A stretch of DNA of 64,000 bases, taken from NCBI GenBank assembly GCA_028532985.1, contig JANCIK010000009.1, forward strand, positions 744,001 to 808,000, given 5' to 3'. The DNA comes from Stropharia rugosoannulata (lineage: Eukaryota > Basidiomycota > Agaricomycetes > Agaricales > Strophariaceae). The position numbers and the translations under genes are program-made. This document shows positions 24,520 to 34,651 of the stretch, one piece after another (position 1 is the stretch's first letter; every line of letters starts with the position of its first letter). The notes beneath the pieces were generated by a model. That model was given only the letters and a program-made list of their open reading frames with translations. It was not told the DNA's origin and did no database searches.

Positions 24520-26917
24520 TCAAACTTTCTCTATCTCTGAAATACTTTCACGCTTCTCGTTAATAGTGATGCTCCCTCGATCCTTTTCGTTAGAAGGTCC
24601 GGGAAGTCTATCTTCTGTAATGATATCTTCGTTTGCTGCACCGTCCTGGAACGCAGTCTTGTTCTTCTCGAAGTGGGACCCGTGATTCCTGGAGGAGATC
24701 ACCTTAATGTGACGTCGTTGCTTTAAAGAAAGGAAAAACTTACTCAGGCCCAATGATGGTTATGATAAGCACAAACGCCGCTACTACACCGATGAGAATA
24801 CCTTGGACCTAAGATTACAGTAAGACGGTGATGCATGCATCGATCAAAGCTCAAATAAAGCTCACTAACCTTAGCATAATCTGCCACCTGCTTGGGCTGT
24901 CCGTCGACGATAATGGTCGTCTTGAGGTTATCACCCCCAGCTGTATAGAAGCAATATCATCAGTACTTGCAAGGTCTACGAATCGTAAAACAGGAATCAC
25001 GCACTGGCTTCAATTTGAGCAGACGCGGAGGACACCATCTGAGTCCGAGTAAGCACATGGTCCTGGTCTGTAGGAAATGAAAAGTTACGCACATTGCCGA
25101 CCTGATATGCCACGCCGGGGAACGTTGCTCGGAACGCCGGAGGCGATATCTCAGCCAGGAAGATGGGGATCTACAAATACGTCAGTCAAATTATGTGCGA
25201 GCGTCCGATGTTCACAAACGCGACGTACAACACCCCATGCACCCTGCACGCCGAACTGGATGCAAAACGCGCCAGCGGCGAGCCCACTGAAGGATGAGGG
25301 GAGGATCCAGACGGGGATAAACGCTAAACCGGAGACACCATGAGTTCAGCACCGGTGAGCGGCGGAGCGGACAGATCGACGCACCTCCGATGAGTAGCAC
25401 ATGGATCCTGTTAAGAAATCAATCGCATCACGGTCAGTTCGCGTTAACGAGAGCGGGAGGAACGAGAAAGTGGCATTATTGCATCAGGCAAAAAATGCAA
25501 ATGACAATTGGGGCCTGCGGGGCCCCGCAAAATGCAATTACCAGCGAAATGATAAGGGGGACTTACACAATGGTGAGCCTACGACCAAGATACTGGCTGA
25601 TCCAACCGGCAAATATTCCACCCCTACGACGACATATGTCAGCTGCGCAATTGGATCCGACAGGTTAAAACCTACGCTACCGCTCCCTGAGGAAATTATT
25701 AGAATACAGCGGGCGGAATGGATGCTAGTGCACGTACACAATTCCCAATAATTGTCGCAACAGTAGCGTTGTGAGACGAGAATCCCTTTGATGTGGTGAG
25801 ATATGTAGGGTATAAGTCCTGATAACAACAATCAGGAGTCTGTCGACTATCGTCCAATCCTACCCGCGAATGCTCACCTGAGAGCCATGGGAAAGGAAGT
25901 TGAAACCTATGTGCACGAAACAAAGTCAGTAAAAAGTCCAGATTTGATTGGGCCGAAGAAGGATGGAGATCGTACCTGTCATCAGAAGTATGGCATAGAT
26001 GCATAGAAGCCAGTGTCGTTTGAGCGTCGCCTTTGTCTCTTTCAGGAAGACTTTAGTTTTGTTAACATGTGGTCCACCTCTGGCCTTTTCCTCTTCTTTG
26101 GCCTTGAGGAAGACTTCGCTCTCCGGAAGGAGGGACCGTATGAAAGCAGCGAATAGAGAGATCCCGGAGGCGGTCCAGAACAAGGCCCTCCATCCAACAG
26201 ACACTTCGGGGACTAGTGTTAAATTAATGACAGCAGCGATCAGATAGCCTACGGCATATCCTTCTTGAAGGAAGCCACTGGCAATACCGCGCACTTCAAC
26301 GGGAAGGTTTTCGAGAGAGGTAGCCGCGGCAAGGCCCCATATGCCGCCCATACCGATTCCAAAGAGAGAGCGTACAGCTAGGAACTGATGGAATGTCTGG
26401 ACAAAGCCAGCACCGAGCTCCAATACAGCAACAAGGATGAGGTTCCAAACGAGAGGCCATTTCCTTCCGTAGCGATCGGATATAATGCCAAATATGACCT
26501 ACCGCACCATTGGTTAGTGGATGTGCAAAATGGAGAGGTATATAAATGCGTCCTCACCGCACCAACAGAGCGGAAGAGAAGCGTCAATGTTATGGCCGTC
26601 GTCTTAGAGGTCGTTAAGCAAGTTACAACACACGACAAGAATATAACCAACGATATCATGAGTTGAACGGTTAAACTGTGTTTTAAGATTGGTGACGCTG
26701 AGAGACACAGAGAAGAAATCGATGGCATCGCAAGTCCAAGCAAGCCATCTGGTTGCGATCAGAATAAAGCACACTGACGTCGACTGGGCGCCACTCACCC
26801 TGAAAAGAACTGGGCCCACTGTAGGGGCGTGATCTCGCCCATTACTGTCCACAAGGGTCGCACATTCTGGCTTTTGTCCTTCTTCGGTATGAGGTTTCGC
26901 AGGAAATACGGGGCCAT
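24520..26917 (-). CDS. JEN1: JEN-type monocarboxylate/proton symporter (MFS), copy 2
   Basis: Tandem paralogue of the transporter at 20.5 kb with the same exon order. It starts at 26917 with MAPYFLRNLIPKKDKSQ, then GWLAWTCDAIDFFSVSLS, LLFRSVGA, FGIISDRYGRKWPLVWNL, the block GIGMGGIWGLAAATSLENLP, SGFLQEGYAVGYLIAAVIN, LFWTASGISLFAAF, and the Jen signature NFLSHGSQDLYPTYL across exon joints. The 11-nt microexon is at 25676-25686 and encodes the GAVA residues. The tail begins NHGSHFEKNKTAFQDGAANE and ends EIEKV. The two copies differ mostly in the N terminus and the acidic tail, so regulation or turnover may differ. Frame is kept in all exons I checked. Confidence 0.9.
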
Positions 26918-28072
26918 CTCTTCCCCGGGAAGTAAGAGGCTAAGAGCTGGATGTGGGGTGCAAAAAGAGCAGAAGGGGAGTAATCCACTGGTCCGTATTT
27001 TTATACGCCGCTAGGCTGAGTCCTAATATCCATTCCATACGAGCATCGGATATAGTGACCGCATATGTGGCCGGCGGATGGATCCTCGGTTTGGAGATTA
27101 GAATCATGAAATCCACGAGATTGTCTCCGTGGACTGTATGCAACTGTATGCCGTCACTGCGTCACTGAAATAGATGGACATCGACGCGACTCGCTGGATA
27201 GAGTAGTCGCTTCTGGCTACAGTAGCCGCTTCAAAAGCTGAGTATGCTCGAGATAAAGTCTACTGGATACGAGCATGAAACTCCATTGTTCCCCGCCTGC
27301 TGGCATCGGCAAACACAAGTTCCACGGCTATTTTTAGCCTGCCCCACAAGAGGGGAAAATGTGATATGACCCGAAGGAATTTCATCATATGTACTCTACA
27401 TACGAGGAAAGTTGATGCGACAGGATGCCATATGTGCAGCATGGGCCCTGTGGGATGGCCTTCATCCGACCCACAAAAACTCAGGCTCCCCACAGATATG
27501 TACCTCGGAGCATAACACCGCGCAAACCGGAGCATCAAGTCTGCCATCGTACTATTGCAGTTCAGTTTCAAGCTTCAATATTGCAGTGCATGCTGAGGGT
27601 GGACTAGTCGTAGACTGGCTTTGACATACCTGATTTTGTTGTGCCGAACTACTTGGTTGGGCATGCAACATAAAATTTGTACACAGGCATACACAAGTGC
27701 GCATAGCTGAAGCGTCCCGGATTTCCTTTGACCGGTTTGAACTAGTTAAAGACGGAATTGACAAAGGACATAGCTCGCAAAATCACTGATAAGAAGAATG
27801 CAGACCTTCATAATTCCCACTGCAGGCATCAGATGGAATCGAGCAAAATCAAAATCGACACGCCAACAATGTGTTGACACTGGTCAACACTCATATTTAG
27901 ATAGCAAATGGCTAGAGCCTATACAGTATGTCCATGCCACAAGGGGAGGGTCACAGTGATCGGATGAAGATGCGGTTTAGGCGCACGGGGACTCAGGACT
28001 CGGGAGTCGGGAGTCGGTACAAGGTTGTAGGTACGCTGAGGTTAGGGTTAAGTGCGATGGAAAAACATTAGC
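26918..28072. other. Intergenic upstream of JEN copy 2
   Basis: No supported gene. Contains a short run of GACTCGGGAGT-like units at about 27990-28017. The open frames here (for example 27260-27571, -) lack domains. Confidence 0.5.
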
Positions 28073-28077
28073 AAAAA
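28073..28077 (-). terminator. RNA polymerase III T-run for tRNA-Arg
   Basis: Five T residues on the minus strand starting 3 nt after the tRNA 3' end; another run of five T follows about 10 nt later. Standard Pol III termination. Confidence 0.75.
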
Positions 28078-28079
28078 GA

Positions 28080-28161
28080 TGACCGAGACAGGGGTCGAAC
28101 CTGCAATCTCCTGATGCGCTCTGAGTCGTAGTCAGACGCGATGCCATTTCGCCACACGGCC
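28080..28161 (-). tRNA. tRNA-Arg(ACG) with a 10-nt intron
   Basis: On the minus strand the cloverleaf folds: acceptor GGCCGTG with CTCGGTC (one U-U mismatch at pair 6), D arm GCGA...UCGC with GG in the loop, anticodon stem UCUGA with UCAGG and loop CUACGA + A carrying anticodon ACG. The variable loop is AGAUU, and the T arm is GCAGG-UUCGACC-CCUGU. A 10-nt intron (CUCAGAGCGC) follows position 37, the normal site in eukaryotes. A box (TGGCGAAATGGC) and B box (GGTTCGACCCC) are both good, and a T-run follows. Decodes CGU and, after A34-to-I editing, CGC/CGA. Confidence 0.93.
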
Positions 28162-28602
28162 ATGCATGTTTATGCAAGTTAGGATTATAGATTCCTATTC
28201 AGCACTTTAGAGTCAATGCAGCCCACCATTCTCGTATCCTGCCCATAAATATATTTTCTCTGTGTTAATAAAGGTAATCACTTATGATTACATTCGCTTT
28301 CGCACACCTGATATGCACTTCTGTTACAAAAACTCCCAAGCTGTCATACATAAATACTGAATTAATCATCTTGCGTGCGAGCTCGAAGCGCAAGATACCT
28401 GCCTTACAAAACTTGCTAATAAACGAAGTCTTTAGAGTGTCATGAGGACCTGGTGTTGACTAAGTCGCTTACTCAGAATATGACAGACAGATTAAATCAT
28501 GGATCAGCGGAGGGGGATTATCTGATTGAAGGATATCCCATAGATTCCTCTTTTTTAAATACTAGCTCTTGCTATGACTCCTAGAACATTCACCGACGCA
28601 AC
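28162..28602. other. Intergenic, tRNA to GST
   Basis: No gene seen. This is the promoter region of the GST gene, with a T-rich stretch about 60 nt before its start. Confidence 0.5.
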
Positions 28603-29369
28603 ATGACAATAATTCTTTACGACGTTTGTTCATCACCTCCTGGTCAAGCTTTGTCAACAAATGTCTGGAAGACAAGGTGAAACGCTTTGCGTAAGATGCA
28701 GCGTGTAGCTCACACATCCTCAGATACTGTCTGAACTACAAACGGCTTGTCCATAGAACAGAGTGGATCGAGGCTCCGGATTTGAAGGCGTTCTATCTAG
28801 CTCATAACATTATCCCGAGCAAGAAGCGTGACGGAAGTCCTTTGTACAGCGTACCACTCATCTATGACCCCAAGACAAAGAAATACGTCACCGAGTCTTT
28901 TGCGATTGCGGAATACCTCGACGAAACCTATCCCGAGTACCCAATTCTACCATCTGGGACGCGTCCACTGCAGGCACCTTTCGAGATATCTGTCCAAAAT
29001 AACATATTCTCTGCCTTGCAAGCCTTCTGGGAGATAGAAATGGACAGGCTCAGCCCACCTACTGCAGCATTTTTTCGCCCGATATCTCGTGCCATCTACT
29101 GGTCCGATAAAGTCATCCCCTTGGAAGATCAGTGGGCAGATTTTGAGCGGGGGCTCGGACGAATGGCCGAGTGGTATAACAAGTCTGAAGGGCAGTTCCT
29201 CCTTGGGCGTACGGTATCGTGGGCCGATATTGTGGTTTCTTGCTATCTGGTGTGGTTCAGGATAATTCTGGGGGAAGACAGTTCGGAGTGGAGGGATATT
29301 ATGACGTGGAACGATGGCATCTGGGCATCGCTCATGGAGGGGATGCGCGCATACGAGAAGATATTCTAG
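28603..29369 (+). CDS. Glutathione S-transferase, fungal FuA-like
   Basis: Two exons (28603-28676, 28724-29369) give 239 residues, normal GST length. The N-terminal thioredoxin-like half starts MTIILYDVCSSPPGQALSTN and continues VWKTRYCLNYK, as in the basidiomycete GSTFuA class. YSVPLIYDP holds the cis-Pro, and ESFAIAEYLDETYP holds the Glu-Ser pair that contacts glutathione. The C-terminal all-alpha half includes EGQFLLGRTVSWADIVVSCY. FuA enzymes are cytosolic and are linked to lignin-derived and wood-extractive detoxification; that role is inferred from the family. The catalytic residue of this class is not fixed by what I can see. Confidence 0.9.
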
Positions 29370-30208
29370 AAAACTACTTACCATGGCTTGTCATCGATAA
29401 CGATCATTGCACATCTTGATGAGTGGATTGCAGTCACAGATAGTAATAGACAGGCTGGCCGAGAGTAGAAAAAGCCAGTCACAAACGCAGATACCCAGAG
29501 CATAGACACCCATCGCATAGACAACGGGGGAGTCATGTCGGGGCATTGGATCCAGGGTCGAGCACTCCCGTTGATATATTATCGGTAACAGTGAATGTCC
29601 GCTATGCTGTCTTGCTGCTTGCACAACGCAGTGCGAGGAACGCGATGCGGTATCAATGTGGTGTCATGACCCACCGAACTTCAATAAAATTCCAATTTGT
29701 ACCCTTCATCTCATTACACGTCGGTAGATTGATATAGAGGTCGAATCTGGAGTCTGGGAGGAAAAAAGAGTAGGAATTCGAGTGTTCACGTTGTGTTCAC
29801 GTCCACGTTCAACAAGTGCGCGGATTGTGCACGGGGAGCCAAAATCTGTTTACATAAAATAATGTTACGTAAGGTAAATCCTTCTCAGGGACTCTTCTGA
29901 CTCCGTCGGATTCTCTTCATTTCCCCACTCTCAAGCCAACCGTCTTGGTCTTCAAGACGTTGACCACTGTCACACAACGACTATCTCTCGTAATTTCTTC
30001 TGAAATAACAAACCAAAATACATTTTAAAGGTATATCGCAAACTCCACTAACTGACTACAAGAAGTACAAATTTCAAATTTCTGAGCTAAAGCTTTTATC
30101 GCCAGCATACATCGAAAGAGAAAAAGGCAAGTGAGTTGATACAAGAGATGAGAAAAGGAGCTGACGTCTGCGTAATACTTGAAACAGTAGTCTGAAAACA
30201 AATGGACC
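29370..30208. other. Intergenic between convergent GST and forkhead genes
   Basis: 0.84 kb between two 3' ends. Short frames only, nothing recognised. Confidence 0.5.
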
Positions 30209-31711
30209 TCAATCATATGTAGCCCTGCGCACTTGACGCTGCTGGGTATCCGAGGAGTCCGAACCAGCCTCCGGCGTGACCGCTGACTGAGATCGCCTCG
30301 GCCTCTCGCTTTGCGGTTGGCTGTCGTATGTGCCGTACGACATTGGGCTGCCGCGCTCTGAGTTGCTCGAGTATGGCGGTGAATCCGACATCCATGCAGC
30401 ACCAAGTAAGTCGGCCATTTGAGGCGAGTGAGTTTGTGCACCGGAAGAAGACGCGAACTCATCGATGTGCCTCCCCTGCGCGTTGTAGGTTGGCTGATAG
30501 CTCATAAGTTGACCCTGGAGTGAGCTATCGAGCAAGGTCATAGAGATGGTAGGAGCAGCAGCGCTGGTTACCGCGTCGGGTGTCATAGCGAGACGCGCGT
30601 CTGACGCGTGTACTGCGTGCAAACGCACATTGCTGTCCCGGGCCCTTACACGAGAACTTGGCCTGCTGGCCGAAGGCGTTGACGAGTGACTGCTTTCCCG
30701 CACTCCTCTGGCGCGAGAGACTATGTCCTTGCGATTGCGATACGTGCGGTGCTCCTCGTTGTCATCGCCCTTCGAGATGTCTAAGGTCCAGTACCACCCT
30801 TTACCACGTATGTCAGCTGGGCGTTCCATTCGCACAAACATAGCCTTTAATGACAATGAGTGGCGGATAGAACGCTGGGACAAACATGAAGTCAGAACAG
30901 AGACAATAATGACGGGCGCTTATTACTGACCTGCCACGGCTTGTCCTGCATCGTTGCGTACGATGGATAGCGCTCTTCCACCGCTGCATAAATCTCGTTA
31001 AGCGTAGCCCGATGGCCCTCGCTCCCCCATATTGCCAGTTGAATAAGCTCAGTTATGTGCGGCTTCCGTGCATGCGGTCCAAACGGCGGGTCGGGGAGCA
31101 CGTACAAGTTCATGGGGCGGGAGTCGGTGACGTTAAAGTTACGACGCAGGTACCTTTCTGTTTCTGATTCTGTAGGTACTCTTGGACTTTCGATAGTGTC
31201 TGCTGCCGGAGACAGGACTGGGGAGCCCGATATTGGTTGGGAATATAAGGTCGGCAGCGAACCATAGTGATACAATGTCGAAGAAAGTGGTTGCTGTATA
31301 GGTATGATTGGAGAAGGGCTAGTATAAATGGGAATGCCGGTCGACTGAAGAACATATTACCACTTGTAAGTTTTACTGTTTTGTCTAAGGAAAGATAGTA
31401 CTTGCATATTGTTGGTCGTCAATACTATCGAAATTAAACGACCGACGCCGCGTCAGCCTTGGATGCCCTGATAGAACATAATCATCGGCTCGGTAAGACG
31501 TTTCTTGGATAGATGTTTCCTGAGGTCGTATGGCTGAGATATTTTGGGGGTCGGCACCTGTAGGGAGATCGCCAATATTTCCCGATGCTGACTGAGGAGA
31601 ATTATTGGCGCTCTGTGGCTGCCTGTGGTAAAGCAGAGGTATATCTGAGAAAACATATCCCTCAGGCATAGAATGGAAGAAAGTCCTGGGGTGATGATTA
31701 TCGTAGAACAT
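30209..31711 (-). CDS. Forkhead-domain transcription factor
   Basis: Three exons (31406-31711, 30931-31344, 30209-30874) total 1386 nt, 461 residues. The winged-helix forkhead domain lies at about residues 195-285: KPHITELIQLAIWGSEGHRA, TLNEIYAAVEERYPSYATMQ, DKPWQ joined over an intron to RSIRHSLSLKAMFVRM, then GKGWYWTLD. This is the order of a canonical forkhead. Recognition helix 3 reads RSIRHSLSLKAMF where most members have NSIRHNLSLNKCF; the DNA-contacting His is kept but two Asn are replaced. Flanks are Ser/Pro-rich and probably disordered. The first intron (31345-31405) has a GC donor (GCAAGT). Earlier non-coding exons are possible. Nuclear; targets unknown. Confidence 0.9.
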
Positions 31712-33490
31712 CTGCTTTGATAGGCGCACTAATGAAGTGTGGTTTACGGTGGACAGAAAATGGAAACGGGCGAAATATAAAAGGGATTACGACGAGGTCC
31801 AAAGCACCCTGATATATATTGCAGAAATAAAGCTGGAAACCCATAGTAACAAAGTCAATGAGAACGCGTATGGTTTGTAGACAAAACCATGTGTACGCAC
31901 GATGGAGACAAGCTTTTGAGCTCGAAAAAATTGGAGAATAAGGGGAGAGAGATTCTGAAGAGTATCTGAAGCGCTTTGCAGTGTGTAGAACACTAGCTGT
32001 GCTGTAGAAAACGCAAGAAAGTGGGCAGGTTATATACCACACTGGCTGTACTATTTCTGGCGCCTCGTGTTAACTTTAGCCGATAATTTCTCTGACCATA
32101 CATGGTTATTCTACCAGCCTTGATTGGTTTGGAGGCACATTTTGAGGTGGTCCGTGCACCATCAGTACGGAAAAGGCAAAAGAGCTAAGAATATTTGCCT
32201 TGATAAGTAATTTTTAAGCGAGAACCAAAGAGAGTAAGTACTTTGGATTGGGTTTGACCCATATTTTTTTTGACCATACATGGAACCGGCGGGCAGGGGG
32301 CGGGGCGGGCAATGGTACTTATATTTGGTGAAGCCCACCGGGCAGTATGTAACTTTGATGCGTCTTTCAGTTACTAACTTTCTTCCTGCAGCCCTTTTAA
32401 AAATTAAAAGTGAAGATCTAAAGACTAAATGGTTTGTCAAAAAGTGCATGTTGCAGTTGGTTGGTTAGCCCACAAAGCCTGTTCAGCGCATATGTTGCTG
32501 TAAACTGTATTCAAGAGGATATATGTAACAAGAATGTCGCACGAGTGCTTATTCTGAATCAATCAAGCTGTAAAGCTCTAATGAGTTCTCAAACTATCGG
32601 CCATTGTTAAGCATGATATGACCCTTGTTTCTTTTCCTCGTACTTGTAATATTTTTAATGGACACGTAATGCGCATACAATCCATGCACATAGCAGTACA
32701 TACCCATAATTTGCAACCAAAATTTCCAGGAACTCACGATCCTGCAGCTTTTCATGTCTCAGAGAGACTCCCAGGCAAAAAGAAAAAGTCAGGAAGACGC
32801 GCGTACCTGGCGCGTGATGCGTCCAAACATTCACGTGTAATTGGATGAGTCAGCATCTTCGGGTCGACGCCAAGTAGACAGCAGTCAACGTTCATTTTTC
32901 CACCTTCAATGATGACCATGCTCCGATTCCGACCAATTCGACCCGCGGAAGATCATGGTACTGCACGGAATCTATCAACGTCTCCTTATGTGCCTCATTT
33001 CGTAGGTCTTCACTGAAGATAATGAAGAACACGACCACGAGTTCTTGACCACTCGAATGCTCCGTGCTATCATTATTCAAACGCTGCGGTTATGTACTGT
33101 CAACCGTTCAAGAGCATTGATATACACTACGGGCTTCACAGGAGCTCACATGAAGAAAGTGTGTTCTGTTCTGGCTTTGTTCCGTCTTTGTCCTTTCTTG
33201 TCGGCCGCTATCCATCATCCAAGCACCTGAAGCAGTAAAGAACAATCATGAAACGTCAGTTACTTTGTTGTTGAAGACAAACTTGTATAACAAGCTATAC
33301 TTACTCTAATACAAAGTTCAACAATCGGACATGTACGGCGATTCTGTATTGTTTTCTCTGCACGGCTTATCCTGGTTTCAATTTTTCCTTGACGGCTTTC
33401 CGAAATCATTTGATGATCATTGCGAGACTAGCTTTGACCAAGTGATATCCTCGAATAGTCTTCACTCGCATTCTGAACCCTATTAAAAGG
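31712..33490. other. Long intergenic between divergent forkhead and repeat-peptide genes
   Basis: 1.8 kb. A G-rich patch occurs at about 32285-32312. I see no gene; open frames at 31698-32042 and 32162-32449 (-) have no domains. Confidence 0.5.
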
Positions 33491-33496
33491 TATAAA
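33491..33496 (+). promoter_or_regulatory. TATA box of the repeat-peptide gene
   Basis: TATAAA within GGTATAAAGGC, 58 nt before the start codon. Confidence 0.5.
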
Positions 33497-33548
33497 GGCT
33501 CCATCTAGTTCACTAGTCTCCTCAGCCCTCAGCTTTGCACCACTCGCA

Positions 33549-34216
33549 ATGCGCTTTCTAGCTTCCTTGTCTTTTATCGCACTCGCCGGTGTCGCGTATT
33601 CCCTAGTAGCTCCAAGGGAAGCTGTGGACTCTGGCAAGAAAGATAAGCTACTAGGCCCAGCTACAGATACTTCCAGAACTACGGTAAGCAGCTTTCGACA
33701 CCTTAGTCGCTCCATATCGTTAATTGAGCTATCGATTGTGATCAGCCATTCGCTGAAAGCGGTCTCCCTGAGTCTGTTGATGCTTTCAAAGGTGTCAATA
33801 CGAAACTCTTCAACCGCGACGCTTGTACCGACCCAAATTCCGCCAGCTGTAGCACAGTCCACCCTGCAGCGACAGACGGCCGTATCGTTCGCGTGGTCCG
33901 TCGTGACGCTTGTACCGACCCCAATTCTGCCAGCTGCAGCACTGTTCATTCAGCTTTGCCAGAAGGACGCCGCGAAGCTACGCCCGTAGTCAACCATGAT
34001 GCTGCCTGCACGGACCCCAACTCTGCCACAAGCTGCAGCGTAATAGATCCAGCCAGTCCTACTACTCACCGGACTGCTCCCCTCCTAGATCGTGATGCCT
34101 GCACCGACCCCAACTCGGCTAGCTGTAGCACAGTAACCAACTCCGAAGTCCGCCGCAGGCCTACTCGTCTTCGAGAAGGCGACAGGTGTGTCGGCTGCGA
34201 TATAAATGACCTTTGA
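33549..34216 (+). CDS. Secreted repeat protein, candidate Kex2-processed peptide precursor
   Basis: Two exons (33549-33683, 33746-34216; 62-nt intron) give 201 residues. Residues 1-18 form a signal peptide (MRFLASLSFIALAGVAYS). The mature part holds four spaced units with core DACTDPNSASCSTV at residues 70-83, 99-112 and 162-175, and a diverged one (DAACTDPNSATSCSV) at 130-144. Units are 29-32 residues apart, and each has two Cys (C-x7-C, or C-x8-C in unit 3). Basic residues precede three of the four units (NR, VRR, DR), and dibasic or tribasic sites occur at 30-31, 97-98, 120-121 and 181-183. The protein ends CVGCDINDL. The plan (signal, repeated cores, kexin-like sites) resembles fungal Kex2-processed repeat proteins. 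No known family is recognised; the function is unknown. Confidence 0.8.
33818..34135 (+). repeat. Four coding repeats of the peptide precursor
   Basis: Four in-frame units of about 30 codons. The cores are nearly identical at protein level but differ at many third positions, so they are not recent copies. Confidence 0.85.
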
Positions 34217-34606
34217 TTTCAAGGTCTGCGCGCTGTATGATTCGACTCCCGCCTGGTTATATCCAGTTTACCGTTTTCTGTGCAAGAACTATTAGTGAAC
34301 CCTATTTGTTTCATAGGCATGTGTGTATGAACAAAGTTTCTCCAATATATCAAGCAAGGTTCTATCTATTCCTGTAATATTATGCACACCGACGGAAATA
34401 GGGTAGATATAGAAGACGCGACCTTGTGGAAGGTGTTACTTGTTATGGGGTTGTGCACTTTCTATAACCTTCCGATGCTCCAATATTGGTTTTATTCAAC
34501 GACAGAAACCTTCCAAGAAGCTCAGTGGGAAACTTCTAGATGACTCTCTAGGCAGAGCTTGTGAGTTCACTCAGCTTCCATCTTTGAAGGCTAACTGCTG
34601 TTTTAT
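34217..34606. other. Intergenic, repeat-peptide gene to lactonohydrolase 1
   Basis: No gene seen. Confidence 0.5.
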
Positions 34607-34612
34607 TATAAA
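34607..34612 (+). promoter_or_regulatory. TATA box of lactonohydrolase-like 1
   Basis: TATAAA in TATTATAAAGC, 45 nt before the ATG. The paralogue at 62.4 kb has TATAAA at a similar distance. Confidence 0.5.
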
Positions 34613-34651
34613 GCTACACAGTGTGCTTGCGTGCATACGATCGCAGCTGAC

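Noticed and set aside
28080..28161. tRNA pseudogene
   Set aside because: Only one mismatch; promoter boxes, intron position, anticodon loop and Pol III terminator are all intact.
33549..34216. Fungal mating pheromone precursor
   Set aside because: No C-terminal CaaX box, and the Cys-containing repeats are unlike basidiomycete lipopeptide pheromones.
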